40,449 nucleotides of DNA. Origin: Burkholderiaceae bacterium. GTDB taxonomy: Bacteria > Pseudomonadota > Gammaproteobacteria > Burkholderiales > Burkholderiaceae_A. Below the pieces are notes generated by a model that made no database searches, was not told the origin of the DNA, and saw nothing but the letters and a program-made list of their open reading frames with translations. The stretch spans positions 1 through 40,449 of the forward strand of contig VERJ01000014.1 in assembly GCA_018882795.1 (NCBI GenBank). Reading direction: 5' to 3'. Positions 7,967 through 16,469 of the stretch are shown in pieces; the first letter of the stretch is position 1, and each line of letters starts with the position of its first letter. The position numbers and the translations under genes were made by a program.

Positions 7967-9190
7967 CTAGAGTAAAGCCAGTGCTTCTTCTGCGGCGATG
8001 ATGCCCTCATCAGTCGGCACGACCCAGACTTCCACACTGCTTCCAGCTGCATGGATTGGGGTGATCTGATCATTGGGCGCAGCGAGATTGGCCTGTGTAT
8101 CAAGCTTTAGGCCCAGAAAGCCCAGACCCGCGCAGACATCGGCCCGAAGCATGCGGTCGTTTTCTCCAATGCCGCCTGCAAAGGCGATGGCATCTACGCC
8201 GCCCATGGCGGCAATCAAGCCGCCCGCTTCACGGATCACGCGGTGCTCATAGACTTCAACTGCGAAACGGGCCTCATCGGCGTCGCTTGCGCGCAGGGTG
8301 CGCATATCCGCCGAGATCCCCGAGAGCCCCTTCAGGCCAGACTGCCGATAGAACAAATTCTCCAAGGCCTTGGCGTCATAGCCTTGCTGCACCAGATACA
8401 GCACCACGCCGGGATCAAGATCACCACAACGGGTGCCCATCATCAATCCGCCCACTGCCGAAAAACCCATGGTGGTCGAAAAACTCTTTCCCCCCACACA
8501 GGCACACAGGCTGGATCCATTGCCCAGGTGCGCCATCAATAAGCGCTTGCCCGCAGCGGCGGTGTGTTGGGTAAGTCTTGAGGACACATAGTGATAAGAC
8601 AGGCCATGAAATCCATAGCGCCGCACACCTTGTTGAAACAGCTCACGCGTGAGCGGGAAGGTTTTTTCTGCGCGCGGGATACCCACATGAAAGGCAGTAT
8701 CAAAACAGGCCACCTGAGGCACACCAGAAAAGATCTGCATGAATGCAGCGATTCCGCGCAGGTTATGCGGCTGATGCAGTGGGGCCAGGGGGTCTAAGCG
8801 ATGCAGCTGCTCCAGGATCTTGTCATCAACCAAAACTGCCTTAGAAAATTCTTCTCCTCCGTGGACCACCCGATGGGCTACCGCAAGAATGCTCAGTCCA
8901 TGAAGCTCCCGTGGCAGCAGGTCGCGCAATACGCGCAGTGCTGCTTCCAGACCATCTTCCTTTGCCTGAAGCGGAAGATCCTCGCGATGCGGCCCGCCAT
9001 GATTGGACCAGCTGATGAAGGGGTTTCCGCTAGGCTCCAGGCCTTGGATGTTGCCGCTGAGCAAGCTGGCGCCAACCGACTGGCTTCCTTCAACATCTTG
9101 AATTGGATGTACGGAAAACTTAACGGAGGACGAACCGATATTGACGGCAAGAATGGCCGAGCGGGCTGTGGGCGCGGGTTGCATGTGCAT
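7967..9190 (-). CDS. ackA: Acetate kinase
   Basis: A 407-residue ASKHA-fold kinase interconverting acetate + ATP and acetyl phosphate + ADP. Family landmarks are AVNIGSSSVKFSV at the N terminus, the substrate-pocket segment FDTAFH, GFHGLSYHYVS, the phosphate loop AHLGNGSS, and GGIGEND near the end. Its start is 5 bases after the stop of the phosphotransacetylase fusion, so the two enzymes of the acetyl-CoA/acetyl-P/acetate route are co-transcribed. A second in-frame ATG lies two codons in. Propionate or butyrate could also be accepted; sequence alone does not decide this. Confidence 0.93.
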   Translation of the reverse strand: MHMQPAPTARSAILAVNIGSSSVKFSVHPIQDVEGSQSVGASLLSGNIQGLEPSGNPFISWSNHGGPHREDLPLQAKEDGLEAALRVLRDLLPRELHGLSILAVAHRVVHGGEEFSKAVLVDDKILEQLHRLDPLAPLHQPHNLRGIAAFMQIFSGVPQVACFDTAFHVGIPRAEKTFPLTRELFQQGVRRYGFHGLSYHYVSSRLTQHTAAAGKRLLMAHLGNGSSLCACVGGKSFSTTMGFSAVGGLMMGTRCGDLDPGVVLYLVQQGYDAKALENLFYRQSGLKGLSGISADMRTLRASDADEARFAVEVYEHRVIREAGGLIAAMGGVDAIAFAGGIGENDRMLRADVCAGLGFLGLKLDTQANLAAPNDQITPIHAAGSSVEVWVVPTDEGIIAAEEALALL

Positions 9191-9195
9191 CGTGA

Positions 9196-10608
9196 TCAGG
9201 GCTTATTAGCGCGGTAGTGGTGGGCCAGCAGCTTGGCCAGCAGCGCACTGGACATACGCGACATCGGACCATCGGCGCGGCTGGTGAGTGCCAGGGGGAT
9301 TCGGGCGCCCATCACAATACCGCTGGATGTTGCGCCTGCAAGGTACTCCAGCTGCTTGCCAATCATATTCGCCGATTCAAGATCGGGCGCCACCAGAATA
9401 TCGGCCTGGCCCGCGACGGGGGACTCGATATGCTTGATTTGCGCAGCTTCCATTGAAATCGCATTGTCAAAGGCCAGGGGGCCATCAAGTACCCCACCCG
9501 TGATCTGCTTACGGTCGGCCATTTTGCACAGGGCTGCGGCATCCAGCGTGGAGCTGATGTTCGGATTAACCGTCTCCACTGCCGACAAAATTGCCACCTT
9601 TGGCAGGGGATTGCCCAGCACATGGGCCAGCGTGATCGCGTTTTGAATGATATCGACCTTTTCAGTCAGAGTCGGTGCGATATTGATTGCTGCATCAGTG
9701 ATCAGCAGGGGCTTGCTGTAGAGGGGTACCTCAAATCGCCAGATGTGGGAGATGCGTCGTTTGGTGCGCAGCTTGTGGTTGGAGACCACTGCACCCATGA
9801 GTTCATCGGTATGCAGGCTACCCTTCATCAGGGCTTCAAGTTTTCCTTCTGCTGCCATCTGCGCAGCAATCTCTGCTGAGGCATGGCTATGGGGTGTGTC
9901 GATGATGTCAAAGTGTTGAACATCTAATCCCGCTTCCTCTGCGGTGGCGAGAATCTTTGACTTTGGCCCAATCAATACTGGCTGAATCAGTCGCTGCTCC
10001 GCCGCCTCGATTGCGCCCTGCAACGCTCCCGGTTCACAGGGATGCACGATGCCACACAGGATCGGATCAAGATGCGCACCAAGCGCAAGCAGGGCTTTCA
10101 GTCGTGCATCGGGATCAAAGAGCTGGATCTGGGGTGCGTTGATTTTCTCGCGCCGCATCTTGGTCTTGGGCGGCAGCACTGTGGCCTCGCCCGTTGCGAT
10201 GGTCTCCTGGCGTTGGTTCTGGACCAAGCAGTCAAAGGTGATCGATTTATCCGCGTTATTTTTCGAAATCGCCTTGATCGTTACGGTAACGGTGTCGCCG
10301 ATCTTTACCGGAAGCTTGAAGTGAAGTTTCTGGTCGAGATAAACCGTGCCGATGCCGGGCAGCGAATTGGCCAGCACACTGGAGATCAGTGATGCGCTCC
10401 ACATGCTGTGGCCAACAATTTCATTGACCGGCGAATTGCCTGCTGCATAGGCGCTGTCCAGGTGGGTGGGGTTAGTGTCACCCGATACGGCGGCGAACCC
10501 TTCTACATCGGTCTTGGTCAGGGTTCGGACCAGCCGGGCCGAATCACCAAGTGCGATCTCGTCGAAGGTTTTGTTTTCAAGGATTTCGTGGGTCAGGACA
10601 GAAGACAT
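9196..10608 (-). CDS. Bifunctional MaoC-like enoyl-CoA hydratase / phosphate acetyltransferase
   Basis: A 470-residue fusion. Residues 1-150 are a hot-dog fold MaoC domain with the hydratase motif SGDTNPTHLD (D44, H49), as in R-specific enoyl-CoA hydratases. Residues 170-470 are a phosphate acetyl/butyryltransferase domain (KALLALGAHLD, GSLHTDELMGAVV, LLITDAAINIAPT). The PTA part makes acetyl phosphate from acetyl-CoA for the adjacent ackA. The role of the hydratase part is unknown, perhaps linking crotonyl/3-hydroxybutyryl-CoA (PHB) metabolism to acyl phosphate formation. ATG 10608 is chosen; an in-frame GTG at 10638 would add 10 residues. No good Shine-Dalgarno decides between them. Confidence 0.9.
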   Translation of the reverse strand: MSSVLTHEILENKTFDEIALGDSARLVRTLTKTDVEGFAAVSGDTNPTHLDSAYAAGNSPVNEIVGHSMWSASLISSVLANSLPGIGTVYLDQKLHFKLPVKIGDTVTVTIKAISKNNADKSITFDCLVQNQRQETIATGEATVLPPKTKMRREKINAPQIQLFDPDARLKALLALGAHLDPILCGIVHPCEPGALQGAIEAAEQRLIQPVLIGPKSKILATAEEAGLDVQHFDIIDTPHSHASAEIAAQMAAEGKLEALMKGSLHTDELMGAVVSNHKLRTKRRISHIWRFEVPLYSKPLLITDAAINIAPTLTEKVDIIQNAITLAHVLGNPLPKVAILSAVETVNPNISSTLDAAALCKMADRKQITGGVLDGPLAFDNAISMEAAQIKHIESPVAGQADILVAPDLESANMIGKQLEYLAGATSSGIVMGARIPLALTSRADGPMSRMSSALLAKLLAHHYRANKP

Positions 10609-10710
10609 GGGGGTTGTTGTGCTTTCCGGTGCTTTCACCGAGGACGTTTGATGTGTTTTTTAGCATTGCCGGGTGTCGTTTCGGTGGCAAAAATGCTTCA
10701 TTGCTATGAT

Positions 10711-10723
10711 ACTGCACTGCAAC
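10711..10723 (-). promoter_or_regulatory. Candidate TGCAG-repeat operator upstream of the pta-ackA-uup operon
   Basis: On the minus strand GTTGCAGTGCAGT contains two tandem TGCAG units, about 100 bases upstream of the fusion gene and close to a weak TATCAT -10-like hexamer. TGC-rich motifs of this kind are recalled as binding sites for the PHB regulator PhaR. No regulator gene is in the window, so this is only a candidate. Confidence 0.25.
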
Positions 10724-10857
10724 AATTTCTTCCGCGTTCCGGGTTGTTTTAACTCAAAAGCCGCTCAAAATCCTGCAAATTCGGGCCTGCGGGTAGAATC
10801 TGACCCTTCCCGAATCAAGGCAGCCGCCCACGCTGGGGCCGCCGGAACCGCAGTCAA

Positions 10858-10933
10858 GCGTCTGTAGCTCAGTGGATAGAGTATTGGCCTCCGAAGCCAA
10901 GGGTCGCAGGTTCAATTCCTGCCAGACGCGCCA
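10858..10933 (+). tRNA. tRNA-Arg (anticodon CCG)
   Basis: A full cloverleaf. The acceptor strands are gcgtctg (10858-10864) and cagacgc (10923-10929), with discriminator G and an encoded CCA. The D-arm is AGCTCAGTGGATAGAG. The anticodon loop CTCCGAA is flanked by TTGGC/GCCAA, giving anticodon CCG, which reads CGG. The T-loop is TTCAATT. A TAGAAT hexamer at 10794-10799 may be its -10 element; the -35 is weak. The gene lies directly upstream of argS, whose product charges it. Confidence 0.96.
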
Positions 10934-10940
10934 ATTTCTT

Positions 10941-10977
10941 CCTTGCAAATTTAACTTTGAAAGTTGAATTTGCAAGG
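10941..10977 (+). terminator. Long near-perfect hairpin after tRNA-Arg, probable terminator or processing signal
   Basis: Bases 10941-10956 (ccttgcaaatttaact) pair with 10962-10977 with a single G-T wobble, around a loop of about 5 bases. It begins 8 bases after the tRNA CCA. No T-run follows on either strand, so a classic intrinsic terminator is not certain. A tRNA 3'-processing or transcription-blocking hairpin between the tRNA and argS fits the position. Confidence 0.5.
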
Positions 10978-11038
10978 ATAAATTTCGCCTGATTCATGCA
11001 GTGCAACAGGCCCGGGTAAAATTTCAGCGCCAAACATC

Positions 11039-12820
11039 ATGCTTGAATCACAACGACAACAACTTGCCAGCTTTTTGCACGATGCGGTTCACGCATTGGC
11101 GCGGGAGCAATCCAAAGCGCTTCCGGATATTGATCTGGCGACAGTCGCTTCGGCTCTGGAAAAACCCCGCCAGTCCGAACACGGCGACATCGCCACCAAT
11201 ATCGCCCTGCGCCTGGCCAAGCCCCTGGGAATGCCGCCGCCAAAAATCGGCCAGGAAATTGCTGCAGCATTGAGAGCCAGTCCGGCCCTTGCTGCCCTGG
11301 TCGAATCCATTGAGGTCGCGGGCCCAGGATTTATTAATTTTCGCCTCGCCCATGTGGCCCGCGCCCAGGTGCTGGCCCTGATCGCCGCTAACCCCCAGAC
11401 ATTCGGCATGCAGCCGATTGCAGCCGATGCACCACACGTGCTGATTGAATTCGTGTCCGCCAATCCCACTGGCCCGCTGCATGTGGGCCATGGCCGTCAG
11501 GCGGCACTTGGCGACACCTTAGCCGCCATGCTTTCTGCCAGTGGCCTGCGTGTTTCGCGGGAGTTTTATTACAACGATGCGGGCGCGCAGATCAACAATC
11601 TAGCAATCTCGGTTCAGGCCCGTGCCAAGGGCATCTCCACCGATGACCCGGCCTTTCCCGCAGATGGCTATCGCGGCGATTACATCTCGGATATTGCCCA
11701 GGCCTACTTAAACAAAGAAACGGTGCGGGCCTTTGATGGCGAGCCCATCACTTCCAATGGTGATGTCGAGGATCTGGAAGAGATTCGGCGCTTTGCCGTG
11801 ACCTATCTGCGGCACGAACAGGATCTGGATCTGCGGGCCTTTGGTGTGGCCTTTGATCGTTATTACCTGGAGTCATCGCTGTATTCCGATGGCCGGGTTG
11901 GTGCTACGGTCGATGCGCTGGTGAAAAGCGGCCACACTTATGAACACGAAGGCGCGCTCTGGCTGCGCTCCACTGATTTTGGCGATGACAAGGATCGTGT
12001 CATGCGCAAATCGGATGGCAGCTACACCTATTTCGTGCCCGATGTTGCCTATCACGTGACCAAATGGGAACGGGGTTTTTCCAAGGCCATCAATATCCAG
12101 GGATCAGACCATCACGGCACGATCGCCCGGGTGCGTGCAGGCCTGCAGGCCTTAAATATCGGCATCCCCAAGGGCTTTCCAGACTATGTGCTGCACAAGA
12201 TGGTTACCGTGATGCGCGGCGGCCAGGAAGTAAAAATCTCAAAACGCGCAGGCAGCTATGTGACCCTGCGGGATTTGATTACCTGGTCCGGTGAAATCGA
12301 AGATCCCACCGACAAGATCATTGCTGTAGATGAGCAGCGCGGTCGCGATGCGGTGCGATTCTTTCTTGTTTCGCGTAAGGCCGACAGCGAATTCACCTTC
12401 GATGTGGATCTGGCGCTATCGCGCAGCGAAGATAACCCAGTCTATTACGTGCAATACGCCCACGCCCGCTGCTGCAGTGTGCTGGCGCAGGCGAACGTAG
12501 ATGCCGCACAGATTCTTGGCCAGGCCGCAGCAGCCAGCCTACTGGGTCAGCTCAGCGCACCCAAAGAGCAGGCGCTGCTCAATCGCCTCTCAGCATTTCC
12601 AGAGGTGATCCAGGATTGCGCCAAGGAACTCTCGCCGCATCTGATGGCGTTTTATCTTCGCGATCTTGCTGCGGATTTCCATGGCTTTTACAACAGTGAA
12701 CGGGTACTGGTGGACGACGCGGTTTTGAAAAGCGCAAGACTGCTGCTCGTGGCTGCCACGAGCCAGGTCCTGCGCCTTGGTCTGGGATTGCTTGGAGTCT
12801 CTGCACCCGTCAGGATGTAG
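11039..12820 (+). CDS. argS: Arginyl-tRNA synthetase
   Basis: A 593-residue class I synthetase attaching arginine to tRNA-Arg. Domains in order: the N-terminal Arg-specific tRNA-binding domain (about 1-110, with [19 protein letters not shown]), the Rossmann catalytic domain with the HIGH-type [25 protein letters not shown], the KMSKS-equivalent [13 protein letters not shown], and a helical DALR anticodon-binding domain with [11 protein letters not shown] at its start. Length is normal. It follows tRNA-Arg(CCG) after 105 bases and is followed by a SPOR-domain gene close to or overlapping its stop, an order familiar in Burkholderiales. Confidence 0.97.
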   Translation: MLESQRQQLASFLHDAVHALAREQSKALPDIDLATVASALEKPRQSEHGDIATNIALRLAKPLGMPPPKIGQEIAAALRASPALAALVESIEVAGPGFINFRLAHVARAQVLALIAANPQTFGMQPIAADAPHVLIEFVSANPTGPLHVGHGRQAALGDTLAAMLSASGLRVSREFYYNDAGAQINNLAISVQARAKGISTDDPAFPADGYRGDYISDIAQAYLNKETVRAFDGEPITSNGDVEDLEEIRRFAVTYLRHEQDLDLRAFGVAFDRYYLESSLYSDGRVGATVDALVKSGHTYEHEGALWLRSTDFGDDKDRVMRKSDGSYTYFVPDVAYHVTKWERGFSKAINIQGSDHHGTIARVRAGLQALNIGIPKGFPDYVLHKMVTVMRGGQEVKISKRAGSYVTLRDLITWSGEIEDPTDKIIAVDEQRGRDAVRFFLVSRKADSEFTFDVDLALSRSEDNPVYYVQYAHARCCSVLAQANVDAAQILGQAAAASLLGQLSAPKEQALLNRLSAFPEVIQDCAKELSPHLMAFYLRDLAADFHGFYNSERVLVDDAVLKSARLLLVAATSQVLRLGLGLLGVSAPVRM

Positions 12821-12837
12821 TGGTAGAGTCTTTTGCC

Positions 12838-13389
12838 ATGCGCCCGAGTGCAGTTCCCAATTCACGAGCCAGGCAGCCAAAGCCCAGCCGATTTCGTTTA
12901 AGCCCCTTCATGGCAGGCCTGGCGGCAGGCCTGCTGACCGCTGCCCTGGTGGCGCTATACATCACCCAGTCGCCCCTGCCTTTTGTGGATCGTGTGGGCA
13001 GCCGTCCCGCCGACAAAGCCAAGTCCCCTGGGCAGCAGCCTGAAACCGATCAGATCATTGATCCCAACAAGGGACTGACTGCCAAGGATTCGGGCGAAGT
13101 CGAAACTGCAGCAGAAGCCGGTATCGAGACCAAGTCAGTCTCACCAACCGGCATGACCTACCTGATTCAGGTCGGGGCCTTCAAGGCCATTGAAGATGCT
13201 GAGCAGATGCGTGCACGGATGGCGATTCTTGGATTTGAGGCCCGGGTGAGCAACACGGAAAAAGACGGCCAGACCCTGCACCGTGTTCGGGTGGGCCCCT
13301 ATAGTTCGATTGAGGAACTCAATAAGGCCAAGCTTCGGGTTTCGGAAAATGGCATCGAATCCACAGTCATTCGTGTGAATATGAATTGA
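12838..13389 (+). CDS. SPOR domain-containing membrane-anchored protein
   Basis: A 183-residue protein with a short basic cytoplasmic N terminus (RARQPKPSRFR), one membrane segment (about 25-45, PFMAGLAAGLLTAALVALYI), a hydrophilic linker of about 60 residues, and a C-terminal SPOR domain of about 75 residues (YLIQVGAFKAIEDAEQMRAR, then RVRVGPYSSIEELNKAK). SPOR domains bind denuded peptidoglycan at the septum, as in FtsN, so a cell-division or envelope role is likely. The topology is FtsN-like but the protein is shorter. ATG 12838 is preferred; an in-frame GTG at 12820 overlaps the argS stop and would add six residues. Confidence 0.85.
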   Translation: MRPSAVPNSRARQPKPSRFRLSPFMAGLAAGLLTAALVALYITQSPLPFVDRVGSRPADKAKSPGQQPETDQIIDPNKGLTAKDSGEVETAAEAGIETKSVSPTGMTYLIQVGAFKAIEDAEQMRARMAILGFEARVSNTEKDGQTLHRVRVGPYSSIEELNKAKLRVSENGIESTVIRVNMN

Positions 13390-13452
13390 GCATGGGTTTC
13401 GGCGGTTCGTGCTGGTTTATTCTGTCATTCTTAATTTCATCATCGACCGATC

Positions 13453-14109
13453 ATGATCTCCAATAAAAGAGCATTCATCGCAGCCATGGCCTGCGCCGCA
13501 CTCACTGTCATTGGCTTGCAGCCCCAGGCCTGGGCCCAGCAGCAGACCCCCGATGAAGGCATTGATTACCGCACCTTACGCGAACCCGTGGCCACCTCCA
13601 CGCCCGGCAAGATCGAGGTACTGGAATTTTTCTGGTATGCCTGCCCGCATTGTTATCACTTAGAGCCGCACATCGCGAAGTGGAAATCCAGCCTTGGGCC
13701 GGATGTGGTGTTTAAGCGCGTGCACGTGGCCTTTCGTGGCGACACTCACCAGAAAATCTTCTACACCTTGGAGGCCTTAGGGAAGGCTGATGTCCTTGGT
13801 CCTAGAGTCTTTGATGAGATCCATCAGCGTAATAATTCTTTGCCAGCCTTAATGGATGTCGTGGAGTGGGCGAAAAAACAGCAGGGCCTTGATATCACCA
13901 AGTTTGAATCCACCTGGAATTCGTTTGGCGTGCAGACCCAGCAGAAGCGGGCCAATGCCTTGGTCGCTGCTTACAAGGTGGATGGGGTGCCCATGTTTGG
14001 CATCAATGGCCGCTACGTCACCTCACCGGCCATGGTGGGTGGCAGTCATGCACGGGCCCTGCAGGTGGTGGATTATCTGATCGCTCAGGAGCGCAAGGCC
14101 AAACGTTAG
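13453..14109 (+). CDS. dsbA: Periplasmic thiol:disulfide interchange protein DsbA
   Basis: A 218-residue protein with a cleavable signal peptide ending around QAWAQQQ. The thioredoxin-fold active site is EFFWYACPHCYHLEP (CPHC, the DsbA dipeptide), with the expected helical insertion and the cis-proline loop VDGVPMFGING. It introduces disulfides into exported proteins and is reoxidised by DsbB, which is not in the window. It is co-oriented with argS and the SPOR gene, 63 bases after the latter, and converges on rsmI with 12 bases between the stops. Two SPOR/DsbA envelope genes after argS is a conserved arrangement rather than a functional link to tRNA charging. Confidence 0.94.
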   Translation: MISNKRAFIAAMACAALTVIGLQPQAWAQQQTPDEGIDYRTLREPVATSTPGKIEVLEFFWYACPHCYHLEPHIAKWKSSLGPDVVFKRVHVAFRGDTHQKIFYTLEALGKADVLGPRVFDEIHQRNNSLPALMDVVEWAKKQQGLDITKFESTWNSFGVQTQQKRANALVAAYKVDGVPMFGINGRYVTSPAMVGGSHARALQVVDYLIAQERKAKR

Positions 14110-14121
14110 CGCCTTATAAAG

Positions 14122-14997
14122 TCAAGCCTTCTGGGCTTTCAACACCGCCTGATAGGCCTCATCGCGCGAAATGCCTGCCATTTTCATTAGGCATTTCGCC
14201 GCAGTTGCAGCGGACATCTCGTGTATGAGCAACTCGGCCCAGCGGCCCACCTGGGCCACATCCATGCTGACCTTGGGCTGATCGCCCAGATCAAATACCC
14301 AGACCATCTCGCCTTTGGCCGCGCCAGGATCTTGCTGCTGAAGCGCCTCAATGCTTGTCTGCACTTCATGGATGCTGCCGCGAATAAGCGTCTCGTGTTG
14401 CTTGCTGATTTCGCGGCCAAAGAGCATGGGCGTATCAGCACCAAAAATCTCAGCGCAATCGGTAAGGCAATCCTTGGCACGATGGGGGGCTTCGAACATC
14501 ACGGCAATGCCGCGCGCCGCATGAATGGAAGCAAGCCACTGGCGGCGCGGACCGGGTTTGGCCGGCGCAAACCCCCAAAAGCTCATTGGCCAGCGCACAA
14601 ATCCGCTCACACTTAAGGCGGTGATCACTGCGCTTGGACCCGGTAGTGGCGTGACATGAGCACCTGCCTGCCAGGCAGCATTTACTAAAAAACTGCCGGG
14701 ATCCGAGATTCCTGGTGTACCGGCGTCGGAAATCAGCATCACCGACTGCTGTTGGCCAAGTGCTTCAAGCACATCATCAATTACCTCTTTTTCATTGTGA
14801 CCATGAAGGGCCCGAATTGATGACTTGGGCCGGTGAATACCAAGCGCTGAAAGCAGTGACTGGGCGCGTCGGGTGTCTTCGGCAAACAGTAGATCGCATT
14901 GAGCGAGCCCCTGACGCACCCGATCGGTGATATCAGCCAGATGGCCGAGGGGAGTTGCGGCCACATACAATCCGGGCGCCAATGAGTGCTTCTGCAT
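14122..14997 (-). CDS. rsmI: 16S rRNA (cytidine-1402-2'-O)-methyltransferase RsmI
   Basis: A 291-residue SAM-dependent tetrapyrrole-methylase-fold enzyme that 2'-O-methylates C1402 in the ribosomal decoding centre. Motifs: LYVAATPLGHLADITDR, LLFAEDTRRAQSLLSAL, the SAM loop LISDAGTPGISDPG, PLPGPSAVITALSVSG, and the C-terminal helical domain with EMVWVFD. The ATG at 14997 is chosen because it begins the conserved N terminus; the open frame continues upstream only through the opposite-strand yraN gene. A GGCGGG stretch just upstream may serve as ribosome binding site. Its 5' end overlaps the start of the divergent yraN gene. Confidence 0.93.
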   Translation of the reverse strand: MQKHSLAPGLYVAATPLGHLADITDRVRQGLAQCDLLFAEDTRRAQSLLSALGIHRPKSSIRALHGHNEKEVIDDVLEALGQQQSVMLISDAGTPGISDPGSFLVNAAWQAGAHVTPLPGPSAVITALSVSGFVRWPMSFWGFAPAKPGPRRQWLASIHAARGIAVMFEAPHRAKDCLTDCAEIFGADTPMLFGREISKQHETLIRGSIHEVQTSIEALQQQDPGAAKGEMVWVFDLGDQPKVSMDVAQVGRWAELLIHEMSAATAAKCLMKMAGISRDEAYQAVLKAQKA

Positions 14998-15374
14998 CCC
15001 GCCATTCTCGCCTAAGCCCGAAGCAGCGTCAGGGCCAGCATGCCGAGGCCCTGGCCTTGGGCTATCTGACCCAGCGGGGCCTGACCTGCCTGGCCCGCAA
15101 TGTTCGCTACCGTGTCGGTGAGCTGGATCTGGTGATGCGCGATGGCGCTGTGGTGGTCTTTGTGGAGGTCCGATTCCGCAGGCCCTCCCGGTTTGGTACA
15201 GCCGCAGCCTCCGTTGATATCCGTAAACAACAGCGTCTGATCCGGGCGGCACACTGCTGGATAGGACACTCAGTGCGCGGCACACTGCCGGTGTGTCGGT
15301 TCGATGTACTTGCGATTGATGGCGATGATATCCAGTGGATCACTGCTGCCTTCGGTCTGGATGCCGCCCTATAA
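14982..15374 (+). CDS. YraN/UPF0102 family nuclease-like protein
   Basis: A 130-residue small protein with a Holliday-junction-resolvase-like restriction-endonuclease fold. The signature is GQHAEALALGYLTQRG, then RYRVGELDLVMRDG and VVVFVEVRFR; the E-D...E-x-[KR] acidic residues are in the positions typical of the family. Its biochemical activity is unproven. The ATG at 14982 gives a normal N terminus; one at 14955 is also in frame but would lie deeper inside rsmI. Neither has a strong Shine-Dalgarno. RsmI, YraN and DolP cluster in E. coli too, though here lpoA and diaA are missing between them. Confidence 0.88.
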   Translation: MSASASRHSRLSPKQRQGQHAEALALGYLTQRGLTCLARNVRYRVGELDLVMRDGAVVVFVEVRFRRPSRFGTAAASVDIRKQQRLIRAAHCWIGHSVRGTLPVCRFDVLAIDGDDIQWITAAFGLDAAL

Positions 15375-15401
15375 TCAGCCCCAATTGATGAAGGAGTTGC
15401 C

Positions 15402-16169
15402 ATGAATTCGAATCAGAAGTCCCGGTTGTTGCGCGTTGGCATCATCGCGATGGCGCTCGGTGCCACCTCCGTAACGTTGACCGGTTGCTTTCCGGTGGTG
15501 GCCACGGGCATGGTGGCGGGTGCTTTGTCGGTCTCTGATCGACGCACCACTGGCGCCCAGGCTGAAGATCAGGCGATTGAACTGAAGGCCTTCAACCGTT
15601 TTCGTGACCAATTCAAGTCAGATCAGGTGTCACTGAGCGTGATCAGCTTTAATCGGATTGCCCTGCTCACAGGCTATGCACCCAATGACAGCGTGCGCGC
15701 TGAAGCTGCAAAAATTTTGTCGTCGATCGATAACGTGCGCTCGGTCATCAATGAAGTGGTGTTGGGGCCTGCGCCTTCGCTTCGCACTTATGGGTCCGAT
15801 ACCCTGTTGACTGCCCGTATCAAGGCCTCCCTGGTAGAGGCCAAGGATCTTCAGGCCAATGTGATCAAGGTTTACACCGATTCAAGCACCGTGTATCTCA
15901 TGGGTGTAGTGACCGAGCGAGAGGCCAAACGGGCCACTGATATCGCATCGCGGGTCTCGGGCGTGCGTCGGGTAATTCGTGCCTTTGAGGTCATCACCGA
16001 GGCCGAGCTTGCGCGGATTCAATTGCAATCCGGCGGTGCTTCAAATGCGGCACCAGTAAACCAGCCCGCCACTCCTGTGGCCAGCCAATCGCCCGCGGCA
16101 CTTAGCCCATCAGCGCCGACCCCGCCGCCCTCCGGTGATAGCGGCACGGTCGTGACACCGATCCGCTAA
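15402..16169 (+). CDS. DolP/YraP-like outer-membrane lipoprotein with two BON domains
   Basis: A 255-residue lipoprotein. The signal sequence ends in the lipobox SVTLTGC, so the mature N-terminal cysteine is lipidated. Two BON domains follow (about residues 55-125 and 130-205, the second with LLTARIKASLVEAKDLQANV and VYLMGVVTEREAKRATDI). A low-complexity Pro/Ala/Ser tail ends the protein and is longer than in E. coli DolP. BON domains bind anionic phospholipid; DolP maintains outer-membrane integrity and cell-division fidelity. A good ribosome site (AAGGAG) precedes the ATG. It follows yraN after 27 bases. Confidence 0.9.
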   Translation: MNSNQKSRLLRVGIIAMALGATSVTLTGCFPVVATGMVAGALSVSDRRTTGAQAEDQAIELKAFNRFRDQFKSDQVSLSVISFNRIALLTGYAPNDSVRAEAAKILSSIDNVRSVINEVVLGPAPSLRTYGSDTLLTARIKASLVEAKDLQANVIKVYTDSSTVYLMGVVTEREAKRATDIASRVSGVRRVIRAFEVITEAELARIQLQSGGASNAAPVNQPATPVASQSPAALSPSAPTPPPSGDSGTVVTPIR

Positions 16170-16211
16170 GGTTGTGTGCTGATTGTTGTCTAGCGCGTGG
16201 GTGTTACAAAC

Positions 16212-16442
16212 TCAGGCGGGGGCACACTCAAAGCCTGCTGCCTCGACTGCCTCGCAGACGGATTTGCTGGCCCTTGCCTGGCCGTCCGAGGTGATGCTGT
16301 CTTTCCATGTGACAACCGCTTTTTCCTGACCGCGATCCACGCGCACGCTGGCCACTTCGGCAAGTGCAGAGATGGTGCGTATGACAGATTGTTCGCACCC
16401 GCCGCAGGTCATGCCCTGCACACGGAATTCCGTGGATTTCAT
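16212..16442 (-). CDS. Heavy-metal-associated (HMA) copper chaperone-like protein
   Basis: A 76-residue single HMA domain with the metal-binding loop QGMTCGGC (two cysteines) near the N terminus and the expected beta-alpha-beta pattern. It probably carries Cu(I) to the CopA ATPase encoded immediately upstream on the same strand (CopZ role). An ideal Shine-Dalgarno AGGAGG (minus strand, 16449-16454) lies six bases before the ATG, so it may be translated more strongly than the ATPase, as expected for an abundant chaperone. It is convergent with dolP, 42 bases apart. Confidence 0.9.
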   Translation of the reverse strand: MKSTEFRVQGMTCGGCEQSVIRTISALAEVASVRVDRGQEKAVVTWKDSITSDGQARASKSVCEAVEAAGFECAPA

Positions 16443-16469
16443 GATGGACCTCCTGATTTAGGTTTTAGT

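Noticed and set aside
6847-7975. Several plus-strand ORFs of 100-150 codons opposite uup
   Set aside because: They mirror the GC-rich codon pattern of uup, have Ser/Arg/Pro-rich unlikely composition and no recognisable domain.
10754-10975. Minus-strand ORF containing WQELNLRPLASEANTLSTEL
   Set aside because: It is the antisense translation of tRNA-Arg, a well-known spurious ORF in databases.
15012-15285. Upstream extension of rsmI across yraN
   Set aside because: The RsmI N terminus (LYVAATPLGH) begins right after the ATG at 14997; the extension is antisense to the conserved yraN core.
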